35,239 nt of DNA from Bacteroidaceae bacterium. Lineage in GTDB: Bacteria > Bacteroidota > Bacteroidia > Bacteroidales > Bacteroidaceae. The notes below the pieces were generated by a model. That model was given only the letters and a program-made list of their open reading frames with translations, was not told the origin of the DNA and did no database searches. The position numbers were made by a program, and so were the translations under genes. Of this stretch, positions 18,869 through 26,494 are shown one piece after another; the first letter of the stretch is position 1; every line of letters begins with the position of its first letter. The DNA lies in assembly GCA_011959205.1 (NCBI GenBank), contig BLLV01000108.1, positions 1 through 35,239 of the forward strand, written 5' to 3'.

Positions 18869-19666
18869 GTGCTCAGAATAATACGATTTTTTTTGTCTTC
18901 ACGTAAAAGCTGGACTATTCCCTACGTGATATTTTCGGCGGTGTTTGTTATTCTTCCGCTACTTTTAATTGTAGTTTATGCATTTATGGATGATGCGGGT
19001 CATTTCACTTTGGGAAATTTCGCCAAATTCTTCGCCCATCCCGAGGCAATCAATACATTTGTTTATTCTATTGGCGTAGCCATTATCACGACAGTGCTGT
19101 GTATCTTATTGGGATATCCTGCCGCCTATATTCTGACGCAGACACGGATGAAGTATGCATCGACGGTAGTGGTCTTGTTTATTTTGCCCATGTGGGTGAA
19201 CATTTTGATACGTACACTGGCTACGGTGGCATTGTTCGACTTTATGAACGTACCTCTAGGCGAGGGGGCTTTGATATTCGGTATGGTATATAATTTTTTG
19301 CCTTTTATGATTTATCCTATTTACAACACTTTGCAGAAATTGGATAAAAGTTATGTGGAAGCGGCGCAAGATTTGGGCGCCAATCCTATGCAAGTGTTTT
19401 TCAAGGCCGTGCTGCCCCTGTCCATGCCGGGTATTGTGAGTGGCATATTGATGGTGTTCATGCCTACTATTTCCACATTCGCCATTGCCGAACTGCTGAC
19501 AATGAACAATATCAAACTCTTTGGTACTACCATTCAGGAAAATATTAATAATAGTATGTGGAATTATGGAGCGTCGTTGTCATTGATTATGCTGTTCCTT
19601 ATCGGTGCGACAACCTTGCTTGCATCAGACGATAAGGATCATAACGAAGGAGGTGGACTATGGTAA
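18869..19666 (+). CDS. potB: Polyamine ABC transporter permease PotB
   Basis: One of the two membrane subunits of the spermidine/putrescine importer; 265 residues with six hydrophobic segments. The permease loop motif that contacts the ATPase is seen in EAAQDLGANPMQVFFKAVLP. The start is GTG at 18869, with AAAGAGG directly before it; no better ATG lies near. The end overlaps the start of potC by 7 bases. Confidence 0.92.
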   Translation: MLRIIRFFLSSRKSWTIPYVIFSAVFVILPLLLIVVYAFMDDAGHFTLGNFAKFFAHPEAINTFVYSIGVAIITTVLCILLGYPAAYILTQTRMKYASTVVVLFILPMWVNILIRTLATVALFDFMNVPLGEGALIFGMVYNFLPFMIYPIYNTLQKLDKSYVEAAQDLGANPMQVFFKAVLPLSMPGIVSGILMVFMPTISTFAIAELLTMNNIKLFGTTIQENINNSMWNYGASLSLIMLFLIGATTLLASDDKDHNEGGGLW

Positions 19667-20451
19667 AGAAAATTTTATGCCAAGGATATTTGTGGTTGCT
19701 TCTGCTATTGCTTTATGCGCCTATTTTTATCATTATGATCTATTCGTTTACCGAAGCAAAGGTGCTGGGCAACTGGACCGGATTTTCCACCAAACTCTAT
19801 TCATCCCTGTTTGTTGCGGGTACACATCATTCATTGACCAATGCCTTGATCAACACCCTGAGCATCGCCTTGATTGCAGCTACCGTATCTACTTTGCTGG
19901 GCAGCATTACGGCGATCGGCATATTCAATCTTCGTACCCGTGCCCGTAAAGCAATCAGTTTTGTCAATAACATTCCTATCTTGAATGGAGATATTATCAT
20001 TGGTATATCTTTATTCTTACTGTTTGTATCTTTGGGCATTCCACAGGGATACACCACTGTAGTGCTTGCACATATCACATTCTGTACTCCATACGTGGTG
20101 TTGAGTGTGCTGCCGCGTTTGAAACAGATGAATCCGAATATTTATGAGGCGGCGCTTGATTTGGGGGCTACCCCTATGCAGGCACTCCGCAAGGTGATTG
20201 TCCCTGAGATTCTTCCGGGAATGATTTCAGGTTTTATGCTGGCGGTGACTTTATCTATCGATGATTTTGCCGTGACGGTATTTACTATTGGTAACGAAGG
20301 GCTTGAAACTCTTTCCACCTATATTTATGCGGATGCACGGAAAGGAGGGCTGACGCCTGAACTCCGTCCGCTTTCTACCATCATATTTGTATTGGTACTG
20401 GTATTGCTGGTTATCATCAATCGCCGTGCAGGCAAGAAAAAGGAGGTCTAG
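19660..20451 (+). CDS. potC: Polyamine ABC transporter permease PotC
   Basis: The second permease of the importer; 263 residues, six hydrophobic segments. The ATPase-contact motif is EAALDLGATPMQALRKVIVP, parallel to the one in PotB. The ATG lies inside the last codons of potB, so the two are probably translated together. potD starts 3 bases after its stop. Confidence 0.93.
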   Translation: MVKKILCQGYLWLLLLLLYAPIFIIMIYSFTEAKVLGNWTGFSTKLYSSLFVAGTHHSLTNALINTLSIALIAATVSTLLGSITAIGIFNLRTRARKAISFVNNIPILNGDIIIGISLFLLFVSLGIPQGYTTVVLAHITFCTPYVVLSVLPRLKQMNPNIYEAALDLGATPMQALRKVIVPEILPGMISGFMLAVTLSIDDFAVTVFTIGNEGLETLSTYIYADARKGGLTPELRPLSTIIFVLVLVLLVIINRRAGKKKEV

Positions 20452-20454
20452 AAA

Positions 20455-21795
20455 ATGAGGAAAATAAATAAATGGCTGGTGGCGTGTGCTTGTGCATTAT
20501 TCTCTTTGACCGGATGCTATAATACAGAGTCTCGTGAAAATGTACTGAAAATATATAATTGGGCCGACTATATTGACGAGGATGTGTTGGCGGAGTTTCC
20601 CCAGTGGTACAAAGAACAGACGGGAGAAGATATCCGGATTGTTTATCAGACTTTTGACATCAATGAAATCATGTTGACCAAGATAGAGCGCGGACATGAG
20701 GATTTCGATGTGGTCTGTCCTTCGGAGTATATCATAGAGCGTATGCTGAGGAAAGGTTTGCTGCTTCCCATTGATACAGTTTTTGGAAAGACTCCCAACT
20801 ATCTGCATAATGAATCTCCTTATATTCGTGAACAATTGGATAAGTTGAGCCAGCCGGGGCATCGTGCTTCGGATTATGCTGTCGGTTATATGTGGGGGAC
20901 AGCTGGTATCCTTTTTAACACCGATCATGTCCCTGCCGAAGATGCCGGGACTTGGGCCAGTCTTTGGAATCTGAAATATAAGAACAAGATTCTGATGAAG
21001 GAAAGTTATCGTGATGCGTATGGCACCGCCTTGATTTATGCCAATGCTGGGAATCTGGAAAAAGGCAAAGTTACGGTAGAGGAGTTGATGAACGACTATT
21101 CGCAAGCGTCCATTGACACAGTTGAGAAGTACCTGAAGGAGATGAAACCCTTGATAGCCGGTTGGGAAGCTGATTTTGGCAAAGAAATGATGACCAAAGG
21201 TAAAGCATGGCTGAACATGACCTGGAGCGGTGATGCGGTATGGGCGATAGAAGAGGCTGAAGGAGTAGGCGTCAATCTGGATTATGAGGTGCCGGCAGAA
21301 GGAAGTAATGTATGGTATGACGGATGGGTGATTCCTAAGTATGCTAAAAATAAGAAGGCTGCCAGTTATTTCATCAATTATTTGTGCCGTTCCGATGTGG
21401 CTTTACGTAATATGGATGCCTGTGGCTATGTGAGTGCCGTTGCGACTCCCGAGATTTTGGAGGCGAAAATAGATACTACTTTATCTTACTTTTCTGACTT
21501 GAGTTATTTTTTCGGCCCTGCTGCCGACAGTTTGCCTATAGACAAGGTGCAGTACCCCGACCGTAAGGTGGTGGAACGTTGTGCCATGATTCGTGATTCC
21601 GGTGATAAGACTGAATTGGTGCTAGAGATGTGGTCGCGTGTAAAGGGGGATAATTTGGGAGTAGGTATAGTTATTGTGATTCTGGTATCCGTTGGGGTTA
21701 TGGTAGTGTTCACTGTGTATAGGAGGCTTCAGCGTTATCGGCATGAGAAGGCGCAACGCCGTCGCAGGAATCACCGGAAAAGGAAAAGAAAATGA
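20455..21795 (+). CDS. potD: Polyamine-binding lipoprotein PotD with C-terminal membrane helix
   Basis: The substrate-binding protein of the importer. The signal peptide ends in a lipobox LTGC (Cys21), so it is lipid-anchored rather than free in the periplasm as in E. coli. The core (about 30-390) is a PotD/PotF fold, with KIYNWADYIDEDVL near the start and WLNMTWSGDAVWAIEEA. At 446 residues it is about 100 longer than E. coli PotD. The last 48 contain a membrane helix (about 402-421) and a very basic tail of Arg, Lys and His. That would place the tail in the cytoplasm. The extension is odd for a binding protein. Confidence 0.92.
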   Translation: MRKINKWLVACACALFSLTGCYNTESRENVLKIYNWADYIDEDVLAEFPQWYKEQTGEDIRIVYQTFDINEIMLTKIERGHEDFDVVCPSEYIIERMLRKGLLLPIDTVFGKTPNYLHNESPYIREQLDKLSQPGHRASDYAVGYMWGTAGILFNTDHVPAEDAGTWASLWNLKYKNKILMKESYRDAYGTALIYANAGNLEKGKVTVEELMNDYSQASIDTVEKYLKEMKPLIAGWEADFGKEMMTKGKAWLNMTWSGDAVWAIEEAEGVGVNLDYEVPAEGSNVWYDGWVIPKYAKNKKAASYFINYLCRSDVALRNMDACGYVSAVATPEILEAKIDTTLSYFSDLSYFFGPAADSLPIDKVQYPDRKVVERCAMIRDSGDKTELVLEMWSRVKGDNLGVGIVIVILVSVGVMVVFTVYRRLQRYRHEKAQRRRRNHRKRKRK

Positions 21796-21813
21796 TGTAT
21801 AGGGGCGCAGGAT

Positions 21814-21897
21814 TTTGCATACGTACGCATGAGCTTGCACGTACGTATGTGCAGGCCTACACAAACGTATGTGTAAGCTTATGCGTACGTACGTGAA
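21814..21897. repeat. Cloverleaf-like palindromic element (three-way junction)
   Basis: An outer 16-bp stem pairs ACGTACGCATGAGCTT (21821-21836) with AAGCTTATGCGTACGT (21875-21890). The only deviation is one G-T pair, and weaker pairing reaches 21814/21897. Inside sit two adjoining hairpins: GCAC/GTGC with a G-T and a T-A pair (21837-21852), and ACACA/TGTGT (21859-21874). Between them is AGGCCT. All four arms are variants of one CGTAyG-centred palindrome with about 21-bp spacing. No coding potential is seen. It lies 18 bp after potD and before the shared terminator. Confidence 0.75.
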
Positions 21898-21964
21898 TTC
21901 CTGCACGTCCTAGAAAGATGAAAAAACACATTATCAGGTGCTTCCTGCCTTTTGCAGGTAAGAC

Positions 21965-22002
21965 AAAAAAAGTCCGGACTTTTCTAAGCCCGGACTTTTT
22001 TT
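21965..22002. terminator. Bidirectional terminator between potD and prs
   Basis: AAAAAAAGTCCGG (21965-21977) pairs with CCGGACTTTTTTT (21990-22002), so there is a T run on each strand. It serves the converging pot operon and prs. A 5-bp hairpin CCTGC/GCAGG (21944-21958) lies just before it on the pot side. Confidence 0.92.
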
Positions 22003-22021
22003 GATCTATAATCTATAAAGA

Positions 22022-22960
22022 TTAAATGATATATTGTGAAGAGATAGACTCGTTATTCATCACGCGGCGAATTGTTTCAGCAAACATATCGGCAATGGTC
22101 AGTTGCTTCACTTTAGAGCAACGGTTAGTGTATGGAATACTGTCGGTAAATACCATTTCTTCCAAGCCGGAGTTCTGAACCCGTTCGGATGCAGGACCTG
22201 ACATTACACAGTGGGAAGCGATGGCGCGTACGGAAATGGCTCCCGCTTCTTTCATGATATCGGCAGCTTTGGTAATAGTACCAGCTGTATCTACCATATC
22301 GTCAATCAAGATGACGTTTTTATTTTTCACATCACCGATAATTTGCATGGTGGCCACTTCATTGGCTTTCAGGCGGGTCTTGTTGCAAAGCACCAAGGGC
22401 ACACCCAGATATTTTGAATAAGTGCTGGCACGTTTCGAACCACCTACGTCCGGAGTTGCGATTACCAGGTCTTCCAGCTGCAATGATTCAATGTAGGGCA
22501 GGAATACACCGGAAGCGTAGAGATGATCTACCGGTACATCAAAGAAGCCTTGAATCTGGTCGGCATGTAAATCCATTGTAATCAGACGGTCGATGCCCGC
22601 CACACTCAGAAGGTCGGCTACCAGTTTGGCACCGATGGAAACACGGGGTTTGTCTTTTCTATCCTGACGTGCCCATCCGAAGTAGGGGATAACGGCTACA
22701 ATGCTCTTTGCCGAGGCTCTTTTTGCTGCATCAATCATCAGCAGCAGTTCCATTAAGTTGTCAGAGTTAGGAAAGGTAGATTGAACCAGAAAAACATGTG
22801 CGCCTCTAATTGATTCTTCATAAGAAACGGCGAATTCGCCATCAGCAAAATGCATGATGTTCATGTTTCCTAATTCGCAACCGAGGCTGTTGCAAATCTT
22901 TTCTGCAAGGTATCTCGAATTTGTTCCTGAGAATACCATAAAAGGTGATGTTTTGCTCAT
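22022..22960 (-). CDS. prs: Ribose-phosphate pyrophosphokinase
   Basis: It makes PRPP from ribose-5-phosphate and ATP for purine, pyrimidine, histidine and NAD synthesis. It has 312 residues, the normal length. The catalytic flexible loop is seen in ARQDRKDKPRVSIGAK (about 97-112), the TMDLHADQIQGFF segment at about 128-140, and the PRPP-binding loop DDMVDTAGT at about 220-228. It is a single gene with its own promoter and terminator. Confidence 0.97.
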   Translation of the reverse strand: MSKTSPFMVFSGTNSRYLAEKICNSLGCELGNMNIMHFADGEFAVSYEESIRGAHVFLVQSTFPNSDNLMELLLMIDAAKRASAKSIVAVIPYFGWARQDRKDKPRVSIGAKLVADLLSVAGIDRLITMDLHADQIQGFFDVPVDHLYASGVFLPYIESLQLEDLVIATPDVGGSKRASTYSKYLGVPLVLCNKTRLKANEVATMQIIGDVKNKNVILIDDMVDTAGTITKAADIMKEAGAISVRAIASHCVMSGPASERVQNSGLEEMVFTDSIPYTNRCSKVKQLTIADMFAETIRRVMNNESISSQYII

Positions 22961-22996
22961 TTTGTAATAGATATTACCTATTTGTTAATTTGCGTG

Positions 22997-23004
22997 CAAA
23001 GGTA
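22997..23004 (-). promoter_or_regulatory. -7 promoter element of prs
   Basis: The complement reads TACCTTTG, matching TAnnTTTG, 36 bases before the prs ATG. TTTT stands where the -33 TTTG is expected, 19 bases upstream. Confidence 0.65.
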
Positions 23005-23121
23005 CGTATTATAATTAGAAATTAAAAATAGAAATTTAAAAATAACTTCTCATTATAGTAATATGCTTGTTTTGAGACATATTCTTCGCTTTTTAGACCT
23101 TTATTCTAAATCTATTGATAA

Positions 23122-23730
23122 TCAGTCGGCCAAATCCCTTAATTTCCGGAAATGTTCTATCACGCATTGGTAGTCGCGGTCGGTACATGCGTCGAATTTA
23201 TTCCAAAGAGCGCCCAAGATGGCGGCTCCTCCGAAACCAAGGTCTTTTACTTCCAGCAAGTTTTCCTCGTCAATGCCTCCCAAAGCTATGACTTTCTTGT
23301 CAACGATACCCGCTTTGGCAGCGGCGCGGAGCTCTTCGGGTGTATATGCCGAATTATAGTTCAGCTTGGATATGCTATTGAATACCGGACTTAGGAATAC
23401 ATAGTCGCAGCCGGATTTACGCTTTTTTACTTCGTTCAACGAGTGGCAGGAGCAACTGATATGGCCTTTATAACCCTCCGGCAGGATCGGATTACGGCCG
23501 TTCAGGTGAATTCCTTTCAGTTTGTATTCCTCTTTCAGGTAAAAATGTCCATGAACCACTATGTGCTTATGATATTGTTCGGGGATAAGGGTCAGCAGAC
23601 GCTCTGCGAACATAGGTGCTGTGTCGGGTTTTCTTAAATGGAGGATGTCCAGCCCTTCCTCGAAAAGGGCTGTAATTATCTTATCTTCCTCCACAAAATA
23701 AGTGGGGGGTGTTATTAGGATTAACTTCAT
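23122..23730 (-). CDS. ThiE/TenI-like protein
   Basis: A second member of the thiamine-phosphate synthase fold, 202 residues. The TIM-barrel marks are seen in ILHLRKPD (about 30), GIHLNGRN, CDYVFLSPVFNSISK and the phosphate-binding ALGGI. At the ThiE position QLRxKD it reads HLRKPD, as in TenI-type proteins. The thi operon has its own full ThiE, so this copy is more likely a TenI-type thiazole tautomerase or a salvage enzyme. It has its own promoter and is separated from thiF by about 200 bp with a hairpin. Confidence 0.8.
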   Translation of the reverse strand: MKLILITPPTYFVEEDKIITALFEEGLDILHLRKPDTAPMFAERLLTLIPEQYHKHIVVHGHFYLKEEYKLKGIHLNGRNPILPEGYKGHISCSCHSLNEVKKRKSGCDYVFLSPVFNSISKLNYNSAYTPEELRAAAKAGIVDKKVIALGGIDEENLLEVKDLGFGGAAILGALWNKFDACTDRDYQCVIEHFRKLRDLAD

Positions 23731-23751
23731 ATCTTATGACTAATTGCTAAG

Positions 23752-23759
23752 CAAAGATA
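23752..23759 (-). promoter_or_regulatory. -7 promoter element of the ThiE/TenI-like gene
   Basis: The complement reads TATCTTTG, matching TAnnTTTG, 21 bases before the start codon. No TPP riboswitch is seen between it and the gene, so the regulation differs from that of the main thi operon. Confidence 0.6.
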
Positions 23760-23896
23760 GCAACCTATTTGTAATAATCCTAGTGGATTCATAGATTTAT
23801 TTTGGATGAGTTTGTGAACCGGCTTGGAAACAATGAAGATACGGGTGTCTTGCGATATAGGGCAAGGACAGCGGGGAAAGCTGACTTTTTGATGGG

Positions 23897-23920
23897 AACG
23901 GTGCTGAACAGAGCACCGTT
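23897..23920 (-). repeat. Hairpin after thiF, possible end of the thi operon
   Basis: AACGGTGCT and AGCACCGTT pair perfectly around a 6-base loop. It starts 9 bases after the thiF stop. No T tract follows on the minus strand (CCCATCAAAAAG), so it may protect the 3' end of the mRNA rather than be a classical terminator. Confidence 0.55.
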
Positions 23921-23929
23921 TGGGGCTGG

Positions 23930-24622
23930 TTAGAAAGAAATGAGATGGGTTGCCATTGTTTTCAAATCAATAATCCATAGCTTGCCGCTCAGCACTTCAC
24001 CATATCCGCCTATAATCTTCAACACTTCGGCTGCTTCGGCACAACCTACCATGCCTGGGGTTACACCCAATACTCCTTTGGGGAGATGGGGCATGGACAA
24101 CATCTCTGCTTCGTCGGGGAAAAAGTGGCGGTAATCGGGACCTCCCTGGTAATTGAAGACGGACACCTGGCCGTCGAAGGCGCGAATGGCGCCATATACA
24201 TAGACTTTTCCCCATTTCACACAGGTGTCATTGATCAGGTAACGGGTGGCGAAATTATCGCATCCGTCTATAACGATGTCATAGGCGCGGATGATTTCAT
24301 CCGCGTTCTCTTTGACAAGCCTTGTGGGGTAGGCATTGATCTGCACATCACGGTTCAAGGCTTCGAGACGTTTTTGGGCTTGGATAGCTTTGGGCATACC
24401 TACTTCGGCTTCACTATAAAGTACCTGACGTTGTAAGTTGCTGATGCTTACCACATCATCGTCTATTAATCCGATAGTGCCTATTCCGGCTCCTGCCAGG
24501 TACAGGGCGGCAGGAGATCCCAGACCACCTACACCGACTATAAGCACTTTGGCCTGCTTGAGCCGTTGTTGTCCTTTTTCTCCCAATTCAGGGAGAATGA
24601 TTTGACGGTTATATCTTTCCAC
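23930..24622 (-). CDS. thiF: ThiF-type adenylyltransferase (ThiS activation), zinc-less
   Basis: It adenylates the C-terminal glycine of ThiS so that sulfur can be attached. The start is GTG and reads MERYNRQIILPE, the usual start of this family. The nucleotide loop GVGGLG is at 30-35, and DGCDNF and GVTPGMVGC follow. It has 230 residues, slightly short. The CxxC pairs that bind zinc in E. coli ThiF/MoeB are missing, and the cysteine before the GVxG segment (Cys184 in E. coli ThiF) is replaced: the sequence reads MPHLPKGVLG. It is last in the thi operon, 76 bases after thiH. Confidence 0.9.
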   Translation of the reverse strand: MERYNRQIILPELGEKGQQRLKQAKVLIVGVGGLGSPAALYLAGAGIGTIGLIDDDVVSISNLQRQVLYSEAEVGMPKAIQAQKRLEALNRDVQINAYPTRLVKENADEIIRAYDIVIDGCDNFATRYLINDTCVKWGKVYVYGAIRAFDGQVSVFNYQGGPDYRHFFPDEAEMLSMPHLPKGVLGVTPGMVGCAEAAEVLKIIGGYGEVLSGKLWIIDLKTMATHLISF

Positions 24623-24698
24623 GTTGTTTATTGTTAAGTTGAAAAAGGGGCTTTACATCATTGATACAGTCCCATTCCTTTTAAAATATGGGTAAAAT

Positions 24699-25829
24699 CT
24701 ATCGCATCGGTGTGAACTTGTCAAATGAAACATCCCAGTCTTTCCATACTGGTTCCCTTCCTAATGATTTCAGTGCGTGTTCCACTTCCACGGCTGTGCG
24801 TTCATCACTTACATGGAATTGTTCCAAAGCTTGCGGGTAGGTATAGTATCCTCCCGGTTCGGTTTTGCTTTCAGCGCTCATGGTGGTCACTCCGAGTACT
24901 GCCATGTTGTTGCGGATTTGTGCCGGTTCACGGGTGGAGTAGGAGATGTCCACATCGTGGTCGAAGATGCGCATGGCAAAAGTGAGCTGTGCCAGTTCAC
25001 GGTCATTCATGATGACATTCGGCTGGAAGCCTCCGTTTTCAGCCGGACGCATACGGGGGAAATTGACACTGTATTTGGTTTTCCAATACTTTTTCTGAAG
25101 ATAGCGCAAGTGATAGGCCATCATGGTCACATCGGTGCGCCATTCTTCCAGTCCGATAAGTACCCCCATGCCGATGGAGTGGACTCCTGCCTGTCCCATG
25201 CGGTCGAAGCCGTTCACCCGCCACTCGAATTTGGATTTCATTCCGCGTGGATGATATATATTATAACGGGCTTTGTTATAGGTTTCCTGAAAGCAGATGA
25301 CTCCATTCAGTCCGTGTTCTTTCAGTTCGGCATATTCTTCGGCTTTGAGGGGCATTACCTCTATCTTCAGATTGCTGAAATATTTTTTGGCGATGTCCAA
25401 GGCTTTAGCCAGATAAGGGACTCCGGCTTTTGCCGGATTCTCTCCGGTCACCAGTAACAGGTTCTCAAAAGGTCCCAGTTTTTTGATGGCTTTGTATTCG
25501 TCTTCAATCTGTTCGGGGGTGAGGATGGTACGTGCCATCGGGTTGCTGATATGGAAACCACAATACACACAAGAATTGGTGCAGGAGTTGGTGATATATA
25601 GCGGTATGAACATGGAGATGGTTTTGCCGAAACGTTCTTCGGTATATTTTTTGCTTAGTTGCGCCATCGGCTCCAGGTATTTTGCTGCTGCGGGGGAGAT
25701 GAGCGCCATAAAGTCGTCCACATCGCAATGTTCCTTGCCAAGGGCGCGGAGTACATCACTTTCGGTCTTGGAGTAGATGGCTTTGGTGGTTCCCTCCCAA
25801 TCTATTTTTTCAAGTTCTTCTGAAAACAT
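24699..25829 (-). CDS. thiH: 2-iminoacetate synthase ThiH (radical SAM tyrosine lyase)
   Basis: It cleaves tyrosine to dehydroglycine (2-iminoacetate) and p-cresol, giving the glycine part of the thiazole without oxygen. It has 376 residues, as in E. coli. The radical SAM cluster motif CxxxCxxC is seen in TNSCTNSCVYCGFH, Cys83, 87 and 90. Its presence instead of the oxygen-dependent glycine oxidase ThiO suits an anaerobe. A 92-bp gap with a strong hairpin separates it from the flavin reductase gene upstream. Confidence 0.97.
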   Translation of the reverse strand: MFSEELEKIDWEGTTKAIYSKTESDVLRALGKEHCDVDDFMALISPAAAKYLEPMAQLSKKYTEERFGKTISMFIPLYITNSCTNSCVYCGFHISNPMARTILTPEQIEDEYKAIKKLGPFENLLLVTGENPAKAGVPYLAKALDIAKKYFSNLKIEVMPLKAEEYAELKEHGLNGVICFQETYNKARYNIYHPRGMKSKFEWRVNGFDRMGQAGVHSIGMGVLIGLEEWRTDVTMMAYHLRYLQKKYWKTKYSVNFPRMRPAENGGFQPNVIMNDRELAQLTFAMRIFDHDVDISYSTREPAQIRNNMAVLGVTTMSAESKTEPGGYYTYPQALEQFHVSDERTAVEVEHALKSLGREPVWKDWDVSFDKFTPMR

Positions 25830-25882
25830 GATCGTTCTTTTTTCTTGTTATTGTTCTATAAGATGATTTCGCTTTTATAAGA

Positions 25883-25915
25883 GCCTGTTTAAACCTTTCC
25901 GGCATTTAAACAGGC
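25883..25915 (-). repeat. 11-bp perfect hairpin inside the thi operon
   Basis: GCCTGTTTAAA (25883-25893) pairs with TTTAAACAGGC (25905-25915). It lies between the flavin reductase stop and thiH. There is no T run after it on the minus strand, so it may be a processing or stability site, or a partial terminator that lowers thiH and thiF. Confidence 0.6.
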
Positions 25916-25921
25916 CTCAAA

Positions 25922-26494
25922 CTATAATTTCCTTATTATTTTTCTACATTTCTTTTTGTCGCTTTCCGTCAGTTCGGGATGTTGCTTCGTTCCTCCCTTC
26001 TGGATAACGCCTTTGATAGAGAATCCGCTCCATTTCAGGATTTCGCGCAACGCCTTTACTACACCGCGTGTCTGGTTAAACCAGATATTGAACGGCCATG
26101 GGGTGGAGCAGGTGCTTACGATGACTGCTTTCTTGCTTTTATGCAACGCTTGGGGGATCCCTTTCGAACTTTCTCCCATCATGCCGTACACGATGCGGTC
26201 GAACACTACTTTCAGATGTCCGTTCATGTTTCCCCAATAGCAGGGTGAGCCGACAATCAGCACGTCTGCCCATTGTATCTTTTGAAGCGTGCGCTGCGCG
26301 TCGTCTTCGGGTAGGACACAGGCCTGCTGGCTGCGGCAAGCCATGCATCCTGTACAGGGACGTACTTGCAATTTACGGATGGGTATTGCTTCCACTTCGG
26401 CGCCACGTATGCGGGCCTCTTCGGCCATGATGTCCAGCATCCGGCTGATAAGTCCTTGGCTGCGAGGGCTTCCGTTGAGTATCAATATCTTCAT
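25922..26494 (-). CDS. Flavodoxin-fold NAD(P)H-dependent FMN reductase with four cysteines
   Basis: An FMN-binding flavodoxin-fold oxidoreductase, 190 residues. The open frame continues far upstream, but that part overlaps the next gene. The start MKILILNGSPRSQG at 26494 is the typical FMN-binding N-terminus and overlaps the HEAT-like stop by 4 bases (ATGA). It also shows GSPCYWGNMNGHLKVVFDR and CTGCMACRSQQAC with Cys47, 50, 53 and 59. Such a motif is known in the YwqN-like family and could hold a cluster or disulfide. In this operon it could supply electrons to the radical SAM enzymes ThiC and ThiH; that is inference. Confidence 0.85.
   Translation of the reverse strand: MKILILNGSPRSQGLISRMLDIMAEEARIRGAEVEAIPIRKLQVRPCTGCMACRSQQACVLPEDDAQRTLQKIQWADVLIVGSPCYWGNMNGHLKVVFDRIVYGMMGESSKGIPQALHKSKKAVIVSTCSTPWPFNIWFNQTRGVVKALREILKWSGFSIKGVIQKGGTKQHPELTESDKKKCRKIIRKL

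Noticed and set aside
20497..21105. 202-codon frame antisense to potD
   Set aside because: Shadow of potD, no recognisable motif or promoter.
21814..21897. CRISPR-like reading of the repeated arms
   Set aside because: The units are palindromic variants about 21 bp apart with no unique spacers and no cas genes.
24777..25457. 226-codon frame antisense to thiH
   Set aside because: Shadow of thiH; histidine- and phenylalanine-rich translation typical of antisense frames.
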